Shown here: one piece after another, positions 57,839 through 64,000 of the stretch
Layout of the letters: each line of letters opens with the position of its first letter
Position numbering within the stretch: position 1 is the first letter of the stretch
NCBI RefSeq assembly: GCF_026627425.1
Contig: NZ_JAPNLH010000001.1
Location: 248,001 to 312,000, forward strand
DNA length: 64,000 bases
Source: Arthrobacter endolithicus
GTDB taxonomy: Bacteria > Actinomycetota > Actinomycetes > Actinomycetales > Micrococcaceae
Direction: 5' to 3'
Position numbers and translations under genes: made by a program
Notes under the pieces: model-generated
Seen by the model: only the letters and a program-made list of their open reading frames with translations
Database searches by the model: none
What the model was told of the DNA's origin: nothing

Positions 57839-59140
57839 TTGCGCCGTAACCAGAGCGGAGACTCAATCGGGCCAACAAGCCTGGCTCCGGCCATAACGGT
57901 TCGCAGCGCTTCGGGGGTAGGAATTTCCTCGCTGGTCGCAGCGATCTCCAGCTATCTCATACTCTTCGTCACCGCGCGGAGCCTCAGCCCTGCGGACAAC
58001 GCAAACTTCCTGGTTTTCTGGTCTGCGCTCTTTGCCATTATCGGTGTGCTTGGCGGCGTGCAGAGCGAGTCGACGCGTGCGGTTGGTAGTGCGGCAACGC
58101 ATGGAGTAAGTCCGGGGATGGACAGGCCGGCATCGGTCCTCGGCAACGGACTGGCGATCGGCGCCGGGCTTGCGGTAGCGCTGTCAGCGACATCGATTTT
58201 GTGGGCACCTAATCTCTTCCCCAAGGGGGGAATGCTTGGGTTAGTGGTCATCCTGGCCATTGCCGCCGTGGCATACTCCGGTCATGCCTCCATTGCTGGA
58301 GCAGCAGCCGGGCGGCAGGACTGGACCACGTACTCCCGCTTGATGGGCGTGGAGGCAGCATGGCGGCTGGTCGCGGTTGGTGTGGTGGTGATTGTCGGTG
58401 CCTCGATCCGCAGCTTCGAGATTGCGTGCATTCTGAGTGCCGTGGTGTGGCTGCTCTTCTTGCTCTTTTCCGGTTCGGCAAGGACAGCCATGGCAGCACG
58501 CGCCGATGTCACGCCCAAACGCCTAGCCCGCCAGTCGGGGCATGCCTTGCTGTCCGCCGCTTCCACAGCGGTCCTGATCGTAGGTTTTCCGATTTTGCTT
58601 CGATTGACCACCTCCGACGCTGAATATGCCACGGCAGCCCCTTTAATTTTGGCGATTTCGATGACCCGCGCGCCGATTATGATCCCGCTGCAGGCTTTCC
58701 AAGGCGTCTTCATTACGTCATTTCTCCGTCAACGGTCCAAGGGCATGCTCGCATTGGTCCGACCGGGCGCTGTGCTCGCCGGCATTGGTCTGGTGGGAGC
58801 GGTCCTGGCGTTCTTTGTGGGGCCCCCCATCATGACCATTTTTGGACCTACGTACCGGATGCCGGGCTCGATCCTGGCTGGATTGACGATTGACGCCATA
58901 CTGATGGCATTTTTGACGCTCACAGGAACTGCCGTACTGGCAGCAGGCAGGCATCGGGCATATTCTTCTGGTTGGCTTAGCGCTACGGCAGTCTCGCTCG
59001 CGCTGCTGTTTCTGCCGGTGCCGATAGACTTGAGAGCATTCCTCAGCCTCCTGATCGGGCCGGCATGCGGCATCATTGTCCATTGCCTGGCCCTTTCGGC
59101 AAGGGCGGCACGACGAGAATCCTCCACCGCCGATTCCTGA
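57839..59140 (+). CDS. Wzx-like flippase / polysaccharide biosynthesis membrane protein
   Basis: 433 aa from TTG 57839, with GGAAGAGGA 5 bases upstream (an earlier in-frame TTG/GTG at 57791 has none). Twelve or so membrane helices of the MOP/MATE-like polysaccharide exporter type (SLVAAISSYLILFVTARSLS; LPIDLRAFLSLLIGPACGII region at the end). It probably flips lipid-linked sugars. It is divergent from the DPM-like operon, with a 238-bp shared upstream region in which no clear promoter was fixed, and is followed by a GT after 48 bases. Confidence 0.85.
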   Translation: MRRNQSGDSIGPTSLAPAITVRSASGVGISSLVAAISSYLILFVTARSLSPADNANFLVFWSALFAIIGVLGGVQSESTRAVGSAATHGVSPGMDRPASVLGNGLAIGAGLAVALSATSILWAPNLFPKGGMLGLVVILAIAAVAYSGHASIAGAAAGRQDWTTYSRLMGVEAAWRLVAVGVVVIVGASIRSFEIACILSAVVWLLFLLFSGSARTAMAARADVTPKRLARQSGHALLSAASTAVLIVGFPILLRLTTSDAEYATAAPLILAISMTRAPIMIPLQAFQGVFITSFLRQRSKGMLALVRPGAVLAGIGLVGAVLAFFVGPPIMTIFGPTYRMPGSILAGLTIDAILMAFLTLTGTAVLAAGRHRAYSSGWLSATAVSLALLFLPVPIDLRAFLSLLIGPACGIIVHCLALSARAARRESSTADS

Positions 59141-59188
59141 ATCCGGTATGCAGCCGGAGTCTTTTAGCACTACCCCGAAGGAGAAGCC

Positions 59189-60181
59189 TTGCCTACGATG
59201 TCAGTCGTACTGCCGGTTTATAACAGTGCCGAAGCCGTAGAGGCAACCATCACCAGTGTTCTCGCCCAAACTGATGGTGACTTTGAGTTGCTCATAGTGG
59301 ACGATAAATCCACGGATGGTTCGCTGGAAGTCGTGCGGGCCATGGAGCAACGCCTTCTCGATCCGCGCATCACAATCTTGGAGCATGAACGGAATGCTGG
59401 CGTTTCGGCCGCACGGAACACGGCGCTGCGGCGCGCTACCGGGGAATTCGTGGCCTTCATTGACAGCGATGACGAATACCACCCCGATTTCCTCCGTCTG
59501 ATGCGGGCCGCTATGGCAGGGAATACTGATCTCGTGGTGTGCGGCAGAGAGGTACGCGTCGCAGGGCAGGCGTCTTACACACGGGCCAGCCCGCGCCTGG
59601 GACTTTTTACCGGAACCCAGGCGGCCACCATGGCGATGGTTGACCGCATCACGCCATTCGCATGCGACAAGATGATCCGACGGAGCCTATTTAGAAAGTT
59701 TGGATACCCTGAAGGCGCTGCACGTTTTGAGGACATGGCGACCAATATTTTGCTGCACGCCTGTGCGCGGAAGGTCCGCGTGATCAAAGATCCGTTGTAC
59801 GTCTACAACATCGGTGGTTCCTCGGCCACCTGGGGGCGCATCCCAACGATTTCAGACACCGACGCCGCGCTGAATCACCTCGACCGCCACTTGCCTGCTG
59901 AGCTCAAATCCGGCAAGTACTCCAGGTTCTACAACGCTCTGCATACCTTCGTTCTTTTACAAGTGGCCCAAAGCGCTATCGCCCGACCGGTCACCTCGGC
60001 CGAAGCTAATTCAGTCCTCATCGCGTGCCGGAAGCGCATCACCGTTGCCCGGATTTTGGGCCTCTTGCGCAGCAATGCGGTGCTCGGCCTTGCCGCTGGG
60101 GTCTTCAAGGTTTCTCCGGCCTTCTACTCCGCCTTGTATCGCCGCCACATTGGGCGTCAGTTTGGCATCCGTACCAGCTAG
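59189..60181 (+). CDS. Family 2 glycosyltransferase
   Basis: 330 aa from TTG 59189 (AAGGAG 5 bases upstream). GT-A motifs: SVVLPVYNSAEAVEATITSV, LIVDDKSTDGSLEVV, AFIDSDDEYHPDFL (DxD), and EDMATNILLHACARKVRVIK. The C-terminal third (about 225-330) is helical. It acts in cytosolic assembly of a surface glycan with the upstream flippase. Its TAG stop overlaps the opposite-strand lysozyme stop within CTAG at 60178-60181. Confidence 0.9.
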   Translation: MPTMSVVLPVYNSAEAVEATITSVLAQTDGDFELLIVDDKSTDGSLEVVRAMEQRLLDPRITILEHERNAGVSAARNTALRRATGEFVAFIDSDDEYHPDFLRLMRAAMAGNTDLVVCGREVRVAGQASYTRASPRLGLFTGTQAATMAMVDRITPFACDKMIRRSLFRKFGYPEGAARFEDMATNILLHACARKVRVIKDPLYVYNIGGSSATWGRIPTISDTDAALNHLDRHLPAELKSGKYSRFYNALHTFVLLQVAQSAIARPVTSAEANSVLIACRKRITVARILGLLRSNAVLGLAAGVFKVSPAFYSALYRRHIGRQFGIRTS

Positions 60182-62901
60182 AGTTTCCCGGCGGCCCGGC
60201 GCCCCTGATAACCCTCGTCCGTCATCCCGGTACCTGCGAGAAACCACAAGCTACCATCGTCTTTCCGCACCGCTAGATCGGGCTTCTGGTCCAAATTTCC
60301 ATCGTGGCCGCCGAACCAACCCGTCACGCCACTCCAACCCGTCGCGATTTTTTTACCTGCCAGCAGCGATGCCTTTCCGGATCCGGCATAAAACCAGACC
60401 GTTCCATCGGTCTTCTTGGCCACAAGACCGGTCGAATGAACGCCGTCGAATGCTCCAACACCGGTGAGGGTATTAAAGGAATCCCAGCCAAAGTCGCCGA
60501 TGCGCCGCGGCGGCAGATACCCACCAGCAGCGGTACCGGCACGACCCGTGCCCGGAAACAGCCACAGGGTCCCATCCGGCTTTCGCGCGACGAGGTCGTT
60601 CGTCCCGTTGCCGTCGAAGTCGCCGACATTAACAAAGGTATTAAAGGCGTCCCAGCCGAAGTCACCAATCTTCTGGCCAGCAGCGTAGCCCTCGTCTGAT
60701 CCCTGGACGCGACCTGTCCCGGCGTAGAACCACAGTGACCCGTCCGGTTTGGTGGCGATGAGGTCACTCCTGCCGTCGCCGTTGATGTCGCCAACTCCGA
60801 CGACCTCGGTGTAGATGTTCCATCCAGTCCCGATTTGACGTCCAGCGGTGTACCCGCCGCTGCCGTTGCCGGGATAAAACCACAGGGCCCCTCCGGGCGT
60901 CCGCGCGACCAAGTCCTCGCGTCCGTCGCTATCAAAGTCTTTGACTCCGGTCAGCAGGTTGAAGGCGTTCCAGCCGAAATCACCGACGCGCTCTGCCTGA
61001 GCATATCCATCGTTCGTCATCTGCGTGCCGGGGTAGAACCACAGCGTCCCGTCCGCAGAGGTGGTCTGGAGATCAGGTTTCCCATCCCCGTTTGCATCGC
61101 CGATCCCCAGCACGTCGCTGTAAACGTTCCAGCCGGTCCCGACCTGGCGGCGGGCTTGGTATCCCTCATTTGTCCCGTTGACGCGGCCGGTGCCGGGATA
61201 CAACCATAGGACTCCGTCCCGGGAACGTGCCAGTAGATCGTTCTTACCGTCTCCGTTGTAGTCTCCTGCACCTATGATCCGGTCGTAGACGTTCCAGCCG
61301 GTGCCGATCTGACGGCTCACCCCGATTGAGCCGTTGCCGGCCCCCGGATACAGCCAGAGCGACCCATCTGTCATTCTGGCCAGTAAGTCCGGCCTGCCAT
61401 CACCATCAAAATCGCCGGGAGCGATCAACGAATCAAAAGCGCCCCAGCCGAAGTTTCCGATCTTTACTCCTGGGCGGTATCCCTCATTGGAGCTGGAGAC
61501 GACCCCAGTTCCGGCATAAAGCCACAGAGTTCCGTCGAGCTTGCGGGCAACAAGATCCTTCCTGCCATCGCCGGTGAAGTCCCCCGATCCTATGATCCGG
61601 TCGAAGACATCCCAGCCGGAGCCAATTTGAGACGCCGGAGCATAGCCACCGTTGCCATCGCCGGCGTAAAACCACAAGGTGCCATTCGGGCGACGAGTGA
61701 TCAAATCGGGACGTCCATCGCCGTTGAAGTCACCGACCGGGGTGGTCAACAATGTTGTATCCCGCGGTGCTGCATCCGGGACGACGGGGAGCTGGGGTGC
61801 GGGCCCGGCCAAAGCTCTCAGTTGCGCGCTTGTGCCGTTGAAGACGTTCTGGTCTCCGTTATCGCTCGTGTATTGCCAGAAGGTGTACTGTGGCCAGTTG
61901 CCCGGGATCCAGACGTTGTTGGCTGCGGCGCCATATGCCGCGATCCATAGCGGATTGCTGGTGCTGAAAGCGGAAGAGTCTCCGAGGCAGGTCTGCCAGA
62001 AGTAGTACCCCGTGTAGATTCCGGCGTCGCGTCCCGTCAGAGCCTTGTAGGTGCTCGTGAAGTCCGCGGTCCACGACACCAGCTGCGCCGGGGTCTTTCC
62101 GTAGCAGTATCCGGACGTTCCGTCGGTTCCGGCCTCAAGATCGAGAACTCCCGGTAGCGTGCGTCCGTCCGCTGACCATCCGCCTCCGCTGTTGACGAAG
62201 ACCCGGGCCTCGTTGGCTCCGCTGGAGAGATCCGGGCGGGCGTAGTGGTAGGCCCCGCGAATCATGCCGGCATCAGCGGCCCCGTTGTACTGCTGACCGA
62301 AGTAAGTGTTCATCGCCGAGGTGCCTTCGGAGGCCTTGATATAGGCAAAACGGACGCCGTTGTTCCATTGGACGGACCAATTGACGTTCTGCTGCCAGCC
62401 GCTGACATCGATGCCCATCGGCATCCCGGAGGTTCCCGCCGGCTGACCGGTGGGGGAGGCGGACAACCCGCGAGACGAGAAGGCGCCGGACGGACCCTCA
62501 GGCGAGGCCTCGGAGGAGATGTTGAGCGGGGATACCCGGCCTGCACCAGAGCTGAGCTTCACAGGTGCATTTTTGCCTGCGTTTCCCATGACATGGCCGG
62601 GATCCGAGGATGCACCCGCGTCGGCGATGGCAGGAGCCGAAGGGGTGGGTGAGGGAGTCACTGTGGCGGTGGACAGCACCGTCGGCGGTGCTGCCGGAGT
62701 AGTCGACGGTGCTGTTATGGCCGATGGCGAGGGTGAGGCAGTTGATTGAGGTGCAACCGAGGGGCTCGGCTCGGGCGTCCCCTGCAGCGCCGATGCCGGG
62801 GCAACTGCCAGGGACGTGCCGACGAAGATGCAGGCGGCAGCGGCGATGGAGGAGCGGAGCAAGGTCGCGCGCAAGGGCAGACGGCGGTAGGGCTGGAGCA
62901 T
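60178..62901 (-). CDS. Secreted GH25 lysozyme with FG-GAP propeller
   Basis: 907 aa. Signal peptide 1-38 (basic n-region, IAAAACIFVGTSLAVAPASA). A Ser/Thr/Pro/Ala-rich linker spans about 40-150, GH25 (about 160-365) follows with GIDVSGWQQNVNW (first catalytic Asp) and GVLDLEAG (Asp/Glu pair). The C-terminal half (about 375-907) has ten FG-GAP/VCBS blades; most carry GDFNGDGRPDL-like calcium loops, the last two are degenerate. It cleaves peptidoglycan glycan strands; the propeller may bind the wall. Its stop overlaps the GT stop in the opposite strand. Confidence 0.92.
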   Translation of the reverse strand: MLQPYRRLPLRATLLRSSIAAAACIFVGTSLAVAPASALQGTPEPSPSVAPQSTASPSPSAITAPSTTPAAPPTVLSTATVTPSPTPSAPAIADAGASSDPGHVMGNAGKNAPVKLSSGAGRVSPLNISSEASPEGPSGAFSSRGLSASPTGQPAGTSGMPMGIDVSGWQQNVNWSVQWNNGVRFAYIKASEGTSAMNTYFGQQYNGAADAGMIRGAYHYARPDLSSGANEARVFVNSGGGWSADGRTLPGVLDLEAGTDGTSGYCYGKTPAQLVSWTADFTSTYKALTGRDAGIYTGYYFWQTCLGDSSAFSTSNPLWIAAYGAAANNVWIPGNWPQYTFWQYTSDNGDQNVFNGTSAQLRALAGPAPQLPVVPDAAPRDTTLLTTPVGDFNGDGRPDLITRRPNGTLWFYAGDGNGGYAPASQIGSGWDVFDRIIGSGDFTGDGRKDLVARKLDGTLWLYAGTGVVSSSNEGYRPGVKIGNFGWGAFDSLIAPGDFDGDGRPDLLARMTDGSLWLYPGAGNGSIGVSRQIGTGWNVYDRIIGAGDYNGDGKNDLLARSRDGVLWLYPGTGRVNGTNEGYQARRQVGTGWNVYSDVLGIGDANGDGKPDLQTTSADGTLWFYPGTQMTNDGYAQAERVGDFGWNAFNLLTGVKDFDSDGREDLVARTPGGALWFYPGNGSGGYTAGRQIGTGWNIYTEVVGVGDINGDGRSDLIATKPDGSLWFYAGTGRVQGSDEGYAAGQKIGDFGWDAFNTFVNVGDFDGNGTNDLVARKPDGTLWLFPGTGRAGTAAGGYLPPRRIGDFGWDSFNTLTGVGAFDGVHSTGLVAKKTDGTVWFYAGSGKASLLAGKKIATGWSGVTGWFGGHDGNLDQKPDLAVRKDDGSLWFLAGTGMTDEGYQGRRAAGKL
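60200..61790 (-). repeat. Ten FG-GAP-type repeats in lysozyme gene
   Basis: Units of about 50-60 codons with the D-x-[DN]-G-D-G-x-x-D-L loop, for example GDFNGDGRPDL and GDFDGDGRPDL. Units near the gene 3' end (GAFDGVHSTGL, GGHDGNLDQKPDL) have lost the calcium loop. Tandem duplications at DNA level are likely. Confidence 0.85.
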
Positions 62902-63097
62902 CGTTGTTCCTTTGGTTTACGCCACGGGTGGGTAGCGAAATTCATCCTGTGTTCCGCCCCCAGGCAGTTCGCAGTCGATGGCGATCTAAGGGTGCCGGTG
63001 CTACAGCCGGGCCCGGCCCTACCTAGCCGACACAGGATATCAAGGTGTTGCTGATGTGTCTAATGATGCTAACGGGGCAATTGTTCTGTCGTTGTAG

Positions 63098-64000
<903 letters not shown>

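Overview
The window is high-GC actinobacterial DNA. Gene content and order fit a Micrococcaceae (Arthrobacter-like) chromosome: mtrA-mtrB-lpqB, comF-like, hpf and secA lie together, followed by an Rv3235-type gene, a LysM protein, a BldC-like HTH gene, a CpaB/CpaE-like pair, a 180-kDa-type NAD glutamate dehydrogenase, a PdtaS-like kinase and whiB1. Mycobacteria keep several of the same neighbours. I saw no rRNA, tRNA, insertion sequence, prophage or CRISPR array.

Layout. 1-5418: oligopeptide/dipeptide ABC importer (solute-binding protein cut by the window edge, two permeases, fused double ATPase). 5530-7767: chorismate mutase translationally coupled to a MetE-like protein that has lost most zinc ligands, then a DUF4166-like gene. 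7837-13362 (minus): five-gene MoxR/DUF58/DUF4129/DUF4350/membrane-protein operon linked by 4-base overlaps. 13577-24910: MtrAB-LpqB envelope-stress system, ComF-like phosphoribosyltransferase, DinB-like protein, hibernation factor HPF, AlkZ/YcaQ-like glycosylase, SecA. 25035-30233: small conserved actinobacterial genes, including a leaderless gene of unknown role and an orphan CpaB/CpaE-like pair. 30292-37706: NAD-GDH, PdtaS-like kinase, whiB1 and a small membrane protein. 37769-41896: an EssC/EccC-like FHA-FtsK ATPase without visible WXG100 partners.

42161-64000 is a cell-surface glycan locus. It holds glf, a GlfT2-like galactofuranosyltransferase and a Wzm/Wzt exporter (a galactan synthesis-and-export cassette), a membrane O-acyltransferase, a DUF6541 membrane protein, a PIG-L deacetylase with a propeller-like tail, a secreted FG-GAP-type repeat protein, three family 2 glycosyltransferases, DUF2304, a Wzx-like flippase, a GH25 lysozyme with an FG-GAP propeller, and the start of rmlB. 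Two stretches (53060-54002 and 55068-55536) hold no confident gene and look like decayed or recombined DNA.

How the genes work together: the right half builds, decorates, flips or exports, and probably anchors wall polysaccharide. The left and middle parts are conserved housekeeping and signalling (peptide uptake, envelope stress, ribosome hibernation, secretion). The most interesting non-coding signal is the whiB1 leader: a 6-codon ORF ends 2 nt before a terminator hairpin with a T-run, all upstream of whiB1, as expected for a transcription attenuator. No clearly new multi-gene defence or mobile system was found. The best leads are the whiB1 leader, the zinc-ligand-poor MetE homologue, the orphan EssC-like ATPase, the orphan CpaB/CpaE pair and the propeller-tailed proteins of the glycan locus.
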